From Geoglobus sp. UBA235 (GTDB taxonomy: Archaea > Halobacteriota > Archaeoglobi > Archaeoglobales > Archaeoglobaceae), in the NCBI GenBank assembly GCA_002494725.1, contig DACG01000028.1, positions 1 through 64,000 on the forward strand: a stretch of DNA of 64,000 nt, given 5' to 3'. Made by a program: the position numbers and the translations under genes. The notes below the pieces were generated by a model, which was given only the letters and a program-made list of their open reading frames with translations, was not told the DNA's origin and did no database searches. Shown one piece after another: positions 25,827 to 35,358 of the stretch (position 1 is the stretch's first letter; every line of letters starts with the position of its first letter).

Positions 25827-26317
25827 TCGAGAAGGATAATGGCAACTGACCTCCCGTCACCTATTTTCAATCCCAGCCCTGAAACATTTATCCCAACAGA
25901 TGAGAGAGAGGGTCTGACCTTCGGTGATTTCGGGCATCTCTGGGTTCTCCCATAATCACATTGCTGGCAGAGATCACACCCTCCGGGAAACAGAGCAAAC
26001 GCCATCGGATAATCAGAGATCAGTCTGCTTTCAATCTGGGGCAGGATTTTCTGGAGCTTTATCTTATCCAGCATGTAGTCTTCGAATCTGTAGATAATGG
26101 CTATTGCCCTGCTGTAGGATTTCAGAAATTCGTCATAACTTTCGGGAACATTGGGAGGGCAGGAGTACCTTTTCCCGAAGTATCCACATCCAAACCTGCA
26201 TTTCCATCTTGCCCTCCTGTCGGGGGTGAGCTTTCTCGCATCTATTTCCACAATATTCTCAACATTGATCCTTTCCGTGGAAAGCATTTCCCTTATCATC
26301 TCATGCAGATCGACCAT
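25823..26317 (-). CDS. DUF2284 cysteine-rich metal-binding protein
   Basis: This 164-aa protein is of the DUF2284 family. It has many cysteines: KCRFGCGYFGKRYSCPP, then GGCDLCQQCDYG and RCPKSPKVRPSLSS with GINVSGLGL. They are arranged to bind an iron-sulfur cluster or zinc. The function is unknown. The start was set at ATG 26317 with TGAGG just upstream; the open frame continues to 26380. Its stop overlaps the convergent leuA stop. Confidence 0.8.
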   Translation of the reverse strand: MVDLHEMIREMLSTERINVENIVEIDARKLTPDRRARWKCRFGCGYFGKRYSCPPNVPESYDEFLKSYSRAIAIIYRFEDYMLDKIKLQKILPQIESRLISDYPMAFALFPGGCDLCQQCDYGRTQRCPKSPKVRPSLSSVGINVSGLGLKIGDGRSVAIILLD

Positions 26318-26390
26318 GTTCCTCAAACTTCCACGTAGATGAAAAATTTGACGGAAAGTATTAATAATTCCCGGATACAAGATTTTCAGA

Positions 26391-26837
26391 ATGATAAAGG
26401 TCGAAGTTGCAGGTGTTTACCTGGCTCCAAGCATATTTGGTGGTACACCTGTTGTTCTGCTCAGAGACGAGAACAACAGGTTTCTTCAGATATTCATAGG
26501 TATTTCCGAGGCTCTTTCAATACACTCTGCACTGAGAGGTGTTGTCCCTCCAAGGCCTATGACCCATGATCTTTTTGTTGAAGCCCTTAAAAGGCTGAAT
26601 GCAGAAATTGAGAAGATAGTGATTGATGATCTGATAGAAAACACGTTCTATGCAAGAATCCACATCATTGCCGATGGAATAGATCACGAGATTGATGCAA
26701 GGCCGAGTGATAGCATAGCACTTGCTGTCAGGTTTGATGCTCCTGTTTATGTTGAGAGCAATGTTTTCGATGAGGCAGGCTACCTTGAGGAGATACCTGA
26801 AGACTACGTCCCTTTTGATGAAATTTCCGTAGAGTGA
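26391..26837 (+). CDS. Bifunctional-nuclease-domain protein (DUF151)
   Basis: This 148-aa single-domain DUF151 protein is recognised by IFIGISEALSIHSALRG, PRPMTHDLFVEALKRL and RPSDSIALAVRFDAPVYV. Plant and bacterial members have RNase/DNase activity, but most archaeal ones are untested. It leads a short run with a NifU-like protein, although separate TATA-like sequences may exist. Confidence 0.85.
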   Translation: MIKVEVAGVYLAPSIFGGTPVVLLRDENNRFLQIFIGISEALSIHSALRGVVPPRPMTHDLFVEALKRLNAEIEKIVIDDLIENTFYARIHIIADGIDHEIDARPSDSIALAVRFDAPVYVESNVFDEAGYLEEIPEDYVPFDEISVE

Positions 26838-26871
26838 GAAACATTTTTATCCAATGCATTCAAGGTGCTTT

Positions 26872-27105
26872 ATGGGACTCAGGGAAAGGGTTGAAGAGGT
26901 CATAGAAAAGGAAATCAGGCCGGCACTGGCAAGAGATGGAGGGAATATAGCCGTTGTTGATGTGAATGAAGATAATGGGGAAGTGCAGGTTAAGCTTCTC
27001 GGTGCATGCTTTGGCTGCCCCATGTCTCAGATCACGCTCACCATGTTTGTGGAGCAGCAGCTGAGAAGCAGGGTCCCTGAAGTGAAGAAGGTTATTCCCG
27101 TGTAA
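26872..27105 (+). CDS. NifU-like C-terminal domain protein (Nfu)
   Basis: This 77-aa Nfu-type protein has the pattern ALARDGGNIAVVDV and the paired cysteines in GACFGCPMSQIT. Two copies can hold a 4Fe-4S cluster and pass it to apo-proteins. ATG 26872 follows AAGGTG by 4 nt; an upstream frame to 26854 adds six residues. There is a large iron-sulfur clientele in this window (Por, Etf-linked FixX, ABCE1). Confidence 0.9.
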   Translation: MGLRERVEEVIEKEIRPALARDGGNIAVVDVNEDNGEVQVKLLGACFGCPMSQITLTMFVEQQLRSRVPEVKKVIPV

Positions 27106-27138
27106 AATTTTTTAAATCACCGGTGCATTTCACATCTG

Positions 27139-27552
27139 ATGATCGCATATCTGGAGCCTCTGAAGCTTCTCATTTATGATGAAAGAGCAATACCAGGAAC
27201 ATCCTCATCAGGTTTTGGTGGGTTCTGCGAGTGTGGAGGAGTGATGACCCAGAAAACGTGGCATCAGAATGGAGAGCTGAAAATTCTTGTTTCAGAGTGT
27301 GAGAACTGCTGGAAAATTGAAGCACTCGTCTTCAGAGGGGTGGATGTGATTGAGAGGGAAAATGTGAAATCTTTCAAAAGAAATGAACTCAGAGACTTTC
27401 TATCAGTCATTCTGACATCAACAGAGCTTGAAGCTGTGATGAACAGGTGGAATGAGATTGAATACAACTACAACGCCTACAGCAGGGCGAAAAAGAGGCT
27501 CGAAGAGATGGGTCTTGATCTTGAAAAGCTGATGTCCGAGATTATTTTCTGA
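27139..27552 (+). CDS. Hypothetical zinc-ribbon protein
   Basis: This 137-aa protein was not recognised. It has a CECGG pair near residue 30 and a CENC pair near residue 53, together a likely zinc ribbon. A helical, charged C-terminal half follows, possibly coiled-coil (about residues 95-135). There is no signal or membrane segment. It is downstream of the NifU-like gene and convergent with a glycosyltransferase, ending 2 bp from it. Confidence 0.6.
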   Translation: MIAYLEPLKLLIYDERAIPGTSSSGFGGFCECGGVMTQKTWHQNGELKILVSECENCWKIEALVFRGVDVIERENVKSFKRNELRDFLSVILTSTELEAVMNRWNEIEYNYNAYSRAKKRLEEMGLDLEKLMSEIIF

Positions 27553-27554
27553 TC

Positions 27555-28505
27555 TCACTCAACTCTCCTCATGGCCTCCCACTCAACTCTGCTGTTTCCT
27601 GCAAATTTCATCATTGCTGATATTGAAGATAGCTGAAGAATGAGTGCATGGAGCAAAAGCCCCCCATAAATCCTGACCCCCCTCTTTCCATATCTTACAA
27701 GAAGAGCCGGCAGTGTAAGAAAAGATGGGATGAGGAACATCACTGGAAAGTAGGTGGCCGTCAGGGCCAGAATCCAGGACAAAACAAACTTCGGATTTCC
27801 CGATTTCACAACATCGCTGAAATATCTCCAGAGTTCCATTCCTCCAAAGTACCATCTTTTTCTCTGAGAAAAAAGATCCTTCCAGGTAACAGGTGCCTGC
27901 TCAAACATGAGAGAATCACATATCTCAGCCTCAAGTCCAAGGCAGTGCATCCTTGTCGAGAAGTCAGCATCCTCGGTGATGCTTTCTTCATTCAGCCTGT
28001 ACCTGAAAATGTATTTTGGATTCAAAAGTCCTATGAGCCCATTGAACTGTCTGAATCCTGATTTTTTCAGTAGAAATCCTATGAGCTTGTATTCTATAAA
28101 AACACCCTCCGCCACGATCGTGAAAGGGTTTATCACCTCCCTCCCTGATGAGGCTATGTACACTCCAGATTTCATTTTCTCAAGGCATTTCACAATGAAA
28201 TCCTCTGATGGCCGTGAATCGACATCAAAGATGGCTATGTAATCTGGTCTGAATTTTTTAATAGCCTCAAGACCGTCATTTATTGCTCCTGCTCTCTTTC
28301 CACGATTTGTATTTCTTGCAAGAACATCAGCCCCTCTCCTCTTCAGTTCAGCCACCCTCTCATCTTTTTCATCTCCATCAAAGACGTAGAGTATTCTGAC
28401 GTCATTTTCACCATAATCAATACCTGAAAGATGATCGGCAGACTTTATGAGTGTTTCAAGGGGTTCATGGATCGAAACAGGAATGATAACACCGATTCTG
28501 CCCAT
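27555..28505 (-). CDS. Membrane-anchored family 2 glycosyltransferase
   Basis: This 316-aa GT2 enzyme of the processive (cellulose/hyaluronan synthase-like) type has FDVDSRPS (DxD), ITEDADFS (TED acid) and the QRKRW motif in LFSQRKRWYFGGM. C-terminal membrane helices lie at about residues 240-300. It has a divergent paralogue, the next gene, with which it shares an exact 53-nt DNA stretch over the QRKRW motif. The product is probably a surface polysaccharide or glycolipid, and the acceptor is unknown. Confidence 0.85.
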   Translation of the reverse strand: MGRIGVIIPVSIHEPLETLIKSADHLSGIDYGENDVRILYVFDGDEKDERVAELKRRGADVLARNTNRGKRAGAINDGLEAIKKFRPDYIAIFDVDSRPSEDFIVKCLEKMKSGVYIASSGREVINPFTIVAEGVFIEYKLIGFLLKKSGFRQFNGLIGLLNPKYIFRYRLNEESITEDADFSTRMHCLGLEAEICDSLMFEQAPVTWKDLFSQRKRWYFGGMELWRYFSDVVKSGNPKFVLSWILALTATYFPVMFLIPSFLTLPALLVRYGKRGVRIYGGLLLHALILQLSSISAMMKFAGNSRVEWEAMRRVE

Positions 28506-28592
28506 TACATCCTGAAAGCAATACCTTGTTTTTATCTTTAACTGATTGCAGAGGGAGAAACAAGTGTTATATAACTCTCAGGACTGGCTGAA

Positions 28593-29564
28593 TTGATGGA
28601 AAAGAGAGTGGCGGTGATAGTTTCTGTCTCACCATCGGAGCCTGAGAAGGTTGTTGAGAAATCAGCCCAACACATCATGAACCTCGATTTTGACGGATTG
28701 ATCACGAAAATAGTTTACGTGATCGATTTAAAGGACAGAAATGACAGAAGAGGAGAGAAGATAAGAGCAACGGGAGTGGATGTACTTGAGAGAGACCATA
28801 GAAGGGGGAAAAAGGCTGGAGCAATAAATGACTGTCTGAATTTTCTTCTCAGCTCGGGCTTCAAGCCTGATTACCTAGTCTTTTTTGATGTCGATTCAAG
28901 ACCATCAGAGGATTTCATCAAGAAATGCGTAAAAGCACTGGAGGAAAACAGAAATGCATTTATTGCATCATCAGAAAGAATTGTGATCAATCCAGATACT
29001 CTTGTTTCAGAGACCCTTGATCTGGAATACAGAATCTTCAACTTTCTAATAAAGAGATCAAGATTCAAGAATTTCAACGGTCTCATTGGGGTTGTTAGAG
29101 GAGATGTTATCTTAAAATACAGAATGGACGAGAGCTCATTTGCAGAAGACCTGGATTTCTCTACAAAAATGCACGCTCTTGGTTATGAATCTGTTTTTGT
29201 TGAAGGTACATCCATTTACGAGCAGGCACCTGTTACCTGGAAGGATCTTTTTTCTCAGAGAAAAAGATGGTATTACGGTGGTCTGCAGCTCTTTAAAAAC
29301 AGGCATCTCAGGAAAAATAGACGAATGGCATTTGAAATCCTCTCTGCTGTGATTGCTGCTCACCTTGTAATTCTCCTAACGCCCCTTCTGATTCTATCCC
29401 CACTTTACATACTCTACAGATTTCGAAAAGTTAAAAAGTTGAGATTGGTATTAGGGCTGGCGATTTATCTGCTGGTAAATCAGGCCGCCGCTCTGGCATC
29501 ACTTTACAGCTTTATGAGGGGGAGAGAAATAGAGTGGAAGGGAATAAAAAGAGTAGAGCAGTAA
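28593..29564 (+). CDS. Membrane-anchored family 2 glycosyltransferase (paralogue)
   Basis: This 323-aa protein is paralogous to the divergent gene at 27555-28505 with the same layout: FDVDSRPS, FAEDLDFS, and LFSQRKRWYYGGL, then two or three membrane helices from about residue 245. It overlaps the following UPF0104 gene by 31 bp, so sugar transfer and a flippase-like function may be coupled. Confidence 0.85.
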   Translation: MMEKRVAVIVSVSPSEPEKVVEKSAQHIMNLDFDGLITKIVYVIDLKDRNDRRGEKIRATGVDVLERDHRRGKKAGAINDCLNFLLSSGFKPDYLVFFDVDSRPSEDFIKKCVKALEENRNAFIASSERIVINPDTLVSETLDLEYRIFNFLIKRSRFKNFNGLIGVVRGDVILKYRMDESSFAEDLDFSTKMHALGYESVFVEGTSIYEQAPVTWKDLFSQRKRWYYGGLQLFKNRHLRKNRRMAFEILSAVIAAHLVILLTPLLILSPLYILYRFRKVKKLRLVLGLAIYLLVNQAAALASLYSFMRGREIEWKGIKRVEQ

Positions 29565-30556
29565 AAACAGCAGTTCTCGGGATTCTCATAAGCTTAGTTA
29601 CATCCATCGCAATTCTGAAACTGACCGAAACCAGCCTGACGTGGGAGGCTGTTAAAACAGCCAACATCTATTACCTGTTTCTTGCAGTAATTCTTCAGGC
29701 AATGTTCTGGTTCTTATGGGCGTTCAGACTCAGAGAGGTTGTTCAGTTTCTCAATCATGAAATCTCCTTCGGATACGCTCTTGAGATGACCATAGCAAGC
29801 ATGTTCCTTGCCGCAATAACCCCATCCTCAGCTGGAGGGGAGCCATTAAGAATAAAGATGCTCTCAGACAGAGGTGTGAATGTTGGCTCAGCTGCAGCAG
29901 CTGTTCTGGCTGAGAGGGTTCTTGATTCCATCTTCTTTGCAACCGCCCTGCCAGGTTTCATCCTTATTTCCGATTTCTCAACAAGGTTCGGGATTGAGGT
30001 GACAGTTATATTTGCAACACTTCTTGCCACGTTTCTCTTCTTTTTATATCAGCTGTTCAAAAAGCCTGAAAGAGTTGAAAAGCTTACAGAATACATTTAC
30101 AGAATTTTCAGGAGATTCAGTGAGAGAAAAGCCCACAATTTTCAGGATTACATAAAAAAAGAGCTTTTTGCATTCAGGGATGCTGCAATTCAGCTATCAA
30201 GAGTTTCAAAGCTCAATCTCCTTGTTCTTTTTTCTCTGACAGTTGCCTTATGGACAGTTGGGTTCATGATCCCCTCTGCCATACTTCTGGCCCTTGGCTC
30301 AGAACCGTTCTTTCTGCTATCCTACACATCCCAGCTAATCATAGTCGTAGTTTCACTCATTCCACTCACCCCTGGAAGCAGCGGGATAGCAGAGGCAAGC
30401 ATGGCTTATCTCTATTCAAGATTCGTCTCCAATGAAATTCTTGGAATCCTTGTTGGGATCTGGAGATTTGTAACCTACATTCTGAACATAATAGTGGGGC
30501 TGTTCGTTAACATAAGAATTCTGAAATCAAGGTATCTTTCAAACAACAACAGCTAA
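29534..30556 (+). CDS. UPF0104 / LPG-synthase-like membrane protein
   Basis: This is a 340-aa protein with about eight membrane segments. The block ITPSSAGGEPLRIKML and the C-terminal LIPLTPGSSGIAEASM place it in UPF0104, as for the other copy at 15.8-16.6 kb. It begins with GTG 29534 inside the end of the GT2 gene (31-bp overlap). The recurring pairing of UPF0104 with GT2 genes suggests flipping or handling of the lipid-linked sugar that the GT2 makes. Its 3' end overlaps the convergent mptE stop. Confidence 0.85.
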   Translation: MEGNKKSRAVKTAVLGILISLVTSIAILKLTETSLTWEAVKTANIYYLFLAVILQAMFWFLWAFRLREVVQFLNHEISFGYALEMTIASMFLAAITPSSAGGEPLRIKMLSDRGVNVGSAAAAVLAERVLDSIFFATALPGFILISDFSTRFGIEVTVIFATLLATFLFFLYQLFKKPERVEKLTEYIYRIFRRFSERKAHNFQDYIKKELFAFRDAAIQLSRVSKLNLLVLFSLTVALWTVGFMIPSAILLALGSEPFFLLSYTSQLIIVVVSLIPLTPGSSGIAEASMAYLYSRFVSNEILGILVGIWRFVTYILNIIVGLFVNIRILKSRYLSNNNS

Positions 30557-31155
30557 AGAATTCTCTCAATCTCAAGGATCTTTTTCGCCCACCAGAGCTT
30601 TCTCCCTTTTATTCCTTCAGCATTAAACTCAAAGCCATGGAGGATTATTTTCTTGGCACTGAATCTTTTTGCAATCAGTGCCGCTCTATCTCCATCTGTA
30701 AAACCTCCAAAGTTGTATATTCTGTCAAATGGCACATTCTGGGTTGTTCCCACAAATTTTCTGACCTTCGGAACAACAGACCTGACTCTGTCCATGTTGT
30801 CACCGTGAGCGTGAAGAACAAGAACTGCTCCATTTTTTTCAAGACTGATCAGAATTTCATCGGGCTCCTCCATATCCGTAACATGTACGTCAGGGGTTCT
30901 GCCTGACAGTTTCATCCACCTTACAATCGCCTTTCCGGCAGTTATTATCACCTCACTTTCAATTCTCCCCTTAACTGCCCCTCCAACAACCGTGACCTCT
31001 TTTCCCGAGATTGCTTTTTCAAGAACGTCGCAATCAAGAAGCTTCTCCCCTCCAAGTCTGTGCATCAGCCTTGCAGACTCATCATCCTTGTCCGGAGAAA
31101 AACCGAAATCAGATATTATTTTTCCGTAAATTTCGAACCACTCTTCAAGCCTCAT
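30553..31155 (-). CDS. mptE: 6-hydroxymethyl-7,8-dihydropterin pyrophosphokinase MptE
   Basis: This 200-aa DUF115 protein of the archaeal MptE type transfers pyrophosphate to hydroxymethyl-dihydropterin during tetrahydromethanopterin synthesis. Markers are VTVVGGAVKG, DVHVTDMEEPDE, LHAHGDNMDR and YNFGGFTDGDRA. The cofactor fits Archaeoglobales C1 metabolism. It overlaps the 3' end of ileS by 11 bp and so is probably cotranscribed with it. Confidence 0.88.
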   Translation of the reverse strand: MRLEEWFEIYGKIISDFGFSPDKDDESARLMHRLGGEKLLDCDVLEKAISGKEVTVVGGAVKGRIESEVIITAGKAIVRWMKLSGRTPDVHVTDMEEPDEILISLEKNGAVLVLHAHGDNMDRVRSVVPKVRKFVGTTQNVPFDRIYNFGGFTDGDRAALIAKRFSAKKIILHGFEFNAEGIKGRKLWWAKKILEIERIL

Positions 31156-34100
31156 ACCTTTCTATGCCTATCCTGATTCTCCTGCCATCAACGTCCCATT
31201 CCCTGATGTAGCCTGAAGGTTCTCCAAAGATGATTTCCTTTGATCTTGTTTCCTCTTTAATGTACTCAATCCATCCCTCAACCTCGCTCTGGTTGAAATC
31301 AGCTGATGTCTTTATGAACTCATCAACATCAAGGTTCATCTCCTTTCTCATCTCCTGAATTCTCCTGACTACCTCTCTGGCAAATGCCTCCCTCATCAGA
31401 TCTTCATCAAGAACAGTATCAAGGTAGACCGCTCCTTTACCAAATTCTGCCACGCTGTAATCATCTCCAGCATGGTACTCAATTTCTAAGACTTCATCAA
31501 CACTGAGCTGGATGCCATCAAACTCTATCTTTCCACTTTCTACAATTCTTTTCAGTTCATCCTGATTCAGTGACTCCACAAATTCAACAAAGGTTCTGAC
31601 ACGCTCCTTGAGCAGTGGACCGAGCTTTCTGTAATTTGGCTTTGCAACAACTGTCTTCTGAAATTCCCCAACATATTCAACTTCCTTAACATTGCACTGA
31701 TTCTTTATTATCTCCTCCAGATTCTCAACCGCCCTTTTGACATCCTCGCCACCCTCAACAATCATTTTTCTGAGGGGCCATCTGAGCTTTGTCCCTGCCT
31801 TCTGTCTCGCGTTGTAGCTTGCCTCGCTAATGTCCCTGACAATCTCCATGTCTCTTTCAAGCTCCTCATCAACCCACTTCTCCTCAAACTCAGGATATCT
31901 TTCAAAGAATACAGACTCCTCTCCTCTTCCAAACTTCCTGATGAAGTTCTGATATATGTATTCAGCAACAAATGGAGATATGGGTGCTATTGCCAGCAGA
32001 ACCTTCTTTATAACCCTGAACATAACCGCATAGGCCGAGATCTTTGAGGGGCTGTCTCTCTCCTCCCACACCCTTCTCCTGCTCAGCTGAATGTACCATC
32101 TGCTGAAGTCCTCAACAATAAAGCTCGAAAACTCCCTAACAACTCTGTGCAGCTGATAGCTCTCCATCGCCTCATTTGCGATCTTCACAAAGCTTTCAAG
32201 TTTAGAGAGAATCCACCTGTCCTCCGTTTTCAGCTCAACCTCCCCAACCGGGGCCTCTCTAAAATCATCAAGGCTCATGTAGGTGTGGGCAAATCTGACA
32301 GCATTCCAGAATATGTTAAGAACTCTGAGATGGTTTTCAGCCTCATTCCAGCTGAACTTTAAATCTTCCCAGAGAGCAGAGGAGAGGACGTAAAGCCTGA
32401 AGGCATCAACACCTACCTTCTCCACGACCTCTTCAGGTTCAACCACGTTTCCAAGGCTCTTGCTCATCTTTCTGCCCCTCTCATCAAGGGTGAAGCCATG
32501 CATCAGCACGGTTTTGTATGGGGCTTTGTCAAATGCCACAACACTTGTGCCGAGCAGAGAGTAGAACCATCCCCTGGTCTGATCATGTCCCTCTGTTATG
32601 AAGTCAGCAGGCCATAACTTTTCAAAAGCCTCTTTCTCGTATGGGTAGTTCAGGGTTCCCCAGCTTGCAACACCGCTGTCAAACCAGACATCAAAGACGT
32701 CCTCAACCCTTCTCATCACCCCACCGCATTCACATTTGAATGTCACCCTGTCTATCCATGGCCTGTGCAGATCCAGATCTTTCTCCCATTCAATTTCATT
32801 CACATCCCCAACAACCCTCTCACTCCCGCACTTCTCGCAGATCCAGACTGGAATCGGTATGCCCCAGTATCTCTGTCTGCTTATGCACCAGTCCCTCGCA
32901 TTTCTGACCCAGTCCCTGAATCTTGACATTCCCGCCCACTCCGGAACCCAGTTGACCCTGTCTATCTCCCTGACCATCTCATCCTTGAGCTGGCTCACTT
33001 TCAAAAACCACTGCTCGGTTGCTCGGTAAATTATGGGTGTCTTGCATCTCCAGCAGTGCCCGTACCTGTGGGTTATTTTTTCATCTGCAAGGAGAAGCCC
33101 TTTGTTTCTGAGATCCTCTATTATGACTCTGTTCGCCTCCTTCACATGCATTCCAGCATACTTCCCTGCCTGCTCGGTGTAGATTCCCCTGTCATCAACA
33201 GGATTGAATATCTCAATTCCATGAGCAATTCCGAGCTCGTAATCCTCAAGACCATGGCCGGGAGCCACATGAACGCATCCTGTGTTCTCTGCAGATACAA
33301 AATCTGCCATGTACACCCTGTGGGGCTTCTCCTTCTGGAGTGGTACCTCATCAGAAAGAGGATGCTCGTATTCAAGCCCAACAAGATCCTCTCCAAGCCT
33401 TGTTTCGATTATCTCCCAGAGCTCGTACTTTCCTTTATCAAGCACATTCTTTGCAAGCTCCTTTGCCATAATCAGGTACTCTATCCTTCCATCCTTCATC
33501 GCCTTGACAGTTGCATACTCCAATGAAGGGTGGACTGCAACAGCCATGTTTGCAGGGAGGGTCCAGGGCGTTGTTGTCCATATCACAATGTACGAGCTCT
33601 CCTGTCCCTTTACAGGGAATTTGACGTATATGGATGGGTCTGTCTCATCCCAGTATTCCACTTCAGCATCTGCCAATGCAGTCTCGCATCTGGGACACCA
33701 GTTAACCACCATGAGCTTTCTCTCAAGCAAACCCCTTTCATGGGCTCTCTTCACAGTCCACCATGCAGAGTTGATGTACTCTGCCTTTACAGTCATGTAA
33801 GGATTTTTCCAGTCCATCCACACTCCAAGCCTTTTGAACTGCTCTGTCATCGCATCTCTGTTCTCAATGGAATACATCATGCACTTCTCTACAAATTTAT
33901 CAATTCCAAAGCTCTCTATTTCTTTCTTTTCTTTTATTCCAAGCTCCTGCTCCACCTTGACCTCTATTGGCAGTCCATGCATGTCCCATCCAGGCCTGTC
34001 TGTAACGCGATAACCCTGCATTCTCCTGAATCTCAGGACAGTGTCCTTTATGACCTTGTTCCATGCTGTTCCCAGATGTATTCTTCCTGTTGTGTAGGGA

Positions 34101-34231
34101 GGACCGTCAACAAAGAAGAATGGTTTCTCTCCTCTTTCTTTTGCCTTTTCGTAAATCTGATTATCCTTCCAGAATTTTTCAACCCACTCCTCAACTTTCC
34201 TGAAAGAGTAAACGTTAGTGAATAAAGTCAT
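31145..34231 (-). CDS. ileS: Isoleucyl-tRNA synthetase
   Basis: This 1028-aa class I synthetase charges tRNA-Ile. The HIGH-type motif is in PPYTTGRIHLGTAWNK (about residue 45), the CP1 editing domain spans about residues 190-390, and the zinc-binding cysteines CEKCGSE and CECGG lie around 465-510. The KMSKSLGN motif is near residue 590, and the anticodon-binding helical domain and a C-terminal extension follow. Length is normal for the archaeal form. It is complete and leads an operon with mptE. Confidence 0.97.
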   Translation of the reverse strand: MTLFTNVYSFRKVEEWVEKFWKDNQIYEKAKERGEKPFFFVDGPPYTTGRIHLGTAWNKVIKDTVLRFRRMQGYRVTDRPGWDMHGLPIEVKVEQELGIKEKKEIESFGIDKFVEKCMMYSIENRDAMTEQFKRLGVWMDWKNPYMTVKAEYINSAWWTVKRAHERGLLERKLMVVNWCPRCETALADAEVEYWDETDPSIYVKFPVKGQESSYIVIWTTTPWTLPANMAVAVHPSLEYATVKAMKDGRIEYLIMAKELAKNVLDKGKYELWEIIETRLGEDLVGLEYEHPLSDEVPLQKEKPHRVYMADFVSAENTGCVHVAPGHGLEDYELGIAHGIEIFNPVDDRGIYTEQAGKYAGMHVKEANRVIIEDLRNKGLLLADEKITHRYGHCWRCKTPIIYRATEQWFLKVSQLKDEMVREIDRVNWVPEWAGMSRFRDWVRNARDWCISRQRYWGIPIPVWICEKCGSERVVGDVNEIEWEKDLDLHRPWIDRVTFKCECGGVMRRVEDVFDVWFDSGVASWGTLNYPYEKEAFEKLWPADFITEGHDQTRGWFYSLLGTSVVAFDKAPYKTVLMHGFTLDERGRKMSKSLGNVVEPEEVVEKVGVDAFRLYVLSSALWEDLKFSWNEAENHLRVLNIFWNAVRFAHTYMSLDDFREAPVGEVELKTEDRWILSKLESFVKIANEAMESYQLHRVVREFSSFIVEDFSRWYIQLSRRRVWEERDSPSKISAYAVMFRVIKKVLLAIAPISPFVAEYIYQNFIRKFGRGEESVFFERYPEFEEKWVDEELERDMEIVRDISEASYNARQKAGTKLRWPLRKMIVEGGEDVKRAVENLEEIIKNQCNVKEVEYVGEFQKTVVAKPNYRKLGPLLKERVRTFVEFVESLNQDELKRIVESGKIEFDGIQLSVDEVLEIEYHAGDDYSVAEFGKGAVYLDTVLDEDLMREAFAREVVRRIQEMRKEMNLDVDEFIKTSADFNQSEVEGWIEYIKEETRSKEIIFGEPSGYIREWDVDGRRIRIGIERYEA

Positions 34232-34353
34232 GCTTCAATGGACAATTATGTGATTAAAATATTTTATGAAAGACTCATCCAACCCAACCGCTGCTGTTTC
34301 TGGCATTTTTCCGGAGGTACGGTTAAATACCACTTTATAGATCTATTATAACA

Positions 34354-35058
34354 ATGGAGATTGAGGAGTATGCAAAAAGCTTAGGTGCAGATGTTTTTGG
34401 TGTTGCGGATCTTGAGCTTTTAAAGGATTACCCCGTTTATCCGGAGAATCTCCTGGAAAAGTTCATCAGAGGGATTGTAATTGGTGTCAAATTAAGTGAT
34501 GCAGTCTTTGATGGGCTTCCTGAAACAAGGGGACTCTATGCCAAGCAGTATCAGGTGGCAAACGACAGGCTTGACAGAATGGCCTTTGAAATAGCCAGAA
34601 TGATAGAAAAAATGGGTTACAATGCAATTCCAATTCCGGCATCAAAGATGCTCAAGGATTTGCACTGGAGCAGCTTCATATCCCACAAAGCAGTTGCAAG
34701 AGCCGCAGGAGTTGGATGGATAGGTAAAAACCTGCTTCTTGTAACTAAGGAGCACGGGCCGAGAATAAGGATGGCCACAATCCTAACAGATATGCTCCTT
34801 GAACCGGGAGAGCCCGTTAAAAGAAGATGCGGCAAGTGCAGGGAATGCATTGATAGTTGCATAGTGAACGCTCTGAAGGAGGTTGATTTTGAGAATTATC
34901 CAAAGAGGGAGGAAGTACTTGATGTTGACAGATGTGCTGAAAAGCTCACGGAATTTGCCTCCGATCCGGACATTGGTTTTATGGTGTGCGGGATATGCGT
35001 GAAGGTGTGTCCGTGGGGAAAGAGACGAAAAGTGAATCGAAGTATGCGGATTGATTAA
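34354..35058 (+). CDS. QueG-like 4Fe-4S protein (epoxyqueuosine-reductase family)
   Basis: This 234-aa protein resembles QueG/COG1600: N-terminal LGADVFGVADLELL, then AGVGWIGKNLLLVTKEHGPR, then two 4Fe-4S motifs (CGKCRECIDSC and CGICVKVCPWG). It is shorter than QueG (about 370 aa) and lacks its C-terminal HEAT-like part. Archaea make archaeosine, not queuosine, so the true role is probably another corrinoid- or Fe-S-dependent reduction, and it remains unassigned. It is a single gene. Confidence 0.8.
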   Translation: MEIEEYAKSLGADVFGVADLELLKDYPVYPENLLEKFIRGIVIGVKLSDAVFDGLPETRGLYAKQYQVANDRLDRMAFEIARMIEKMGYNAIPIPASKMLKDLHWSSFISHKAVARAAGVGWIGKNLLLVTKEHGPRIRMATILTDMLLEPGEPVKRRCGKCRECIDSCIVNALKEVDFENYPKREEVLDVDRCAEKLTEFASDPDIGFMVCGICVKVCPWGKRRKVNRSMRID

Positions 35059-35312
35059 CTACAGGGAGGTTTATCGCAACAGGTTCCGGAGCACAAGATA
35101 ATGTCCATCAAAAACCTATATCCTTTTTCTCGAAACTTTTCCGGCACAGATTTTTCTATGGTTTATTAGGAGGTTTCTCGGTAATCCCGAGTTATATTCT
35201 CTCAGAGGTGGATACAAAATGGCGGAGTAGAATTTTTACTTTTGGGGAGAGCGTGGATATTTTCAATTCCAAACGAAAAAGGCATGCATGGCTGGAAGGA
35301 TCATGCTCAGCA

Positions 35313-35324
35313 ATATTTAAATAT
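35313..35324 (+). promoter_or_regulatory. TATA-like box of the rps13 operon
   Basis: ATATTTAAATAT, a palindromic TATA-like box, lies about 40 nt before the rps13 ATG. Unlike many genes here, rps13 also has a ribosome-binding site (AGGGTGATT), so the mRNA should have a short leader. The rest of the 300-bp spacer 35059-35358 shows no gene. Confidence 0.55.
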
Positions 35325-35358
35325 CCTCTCCTTAAGGCAAGTGGCAGAGGGTGATTGA

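Noticed and set aside
32736..34225. Long plus-strand frames opposite ileS, up to 231 aa
   Set aside because: They are antisense shadows of a well-conserved synthetase and show no recognisable domain.
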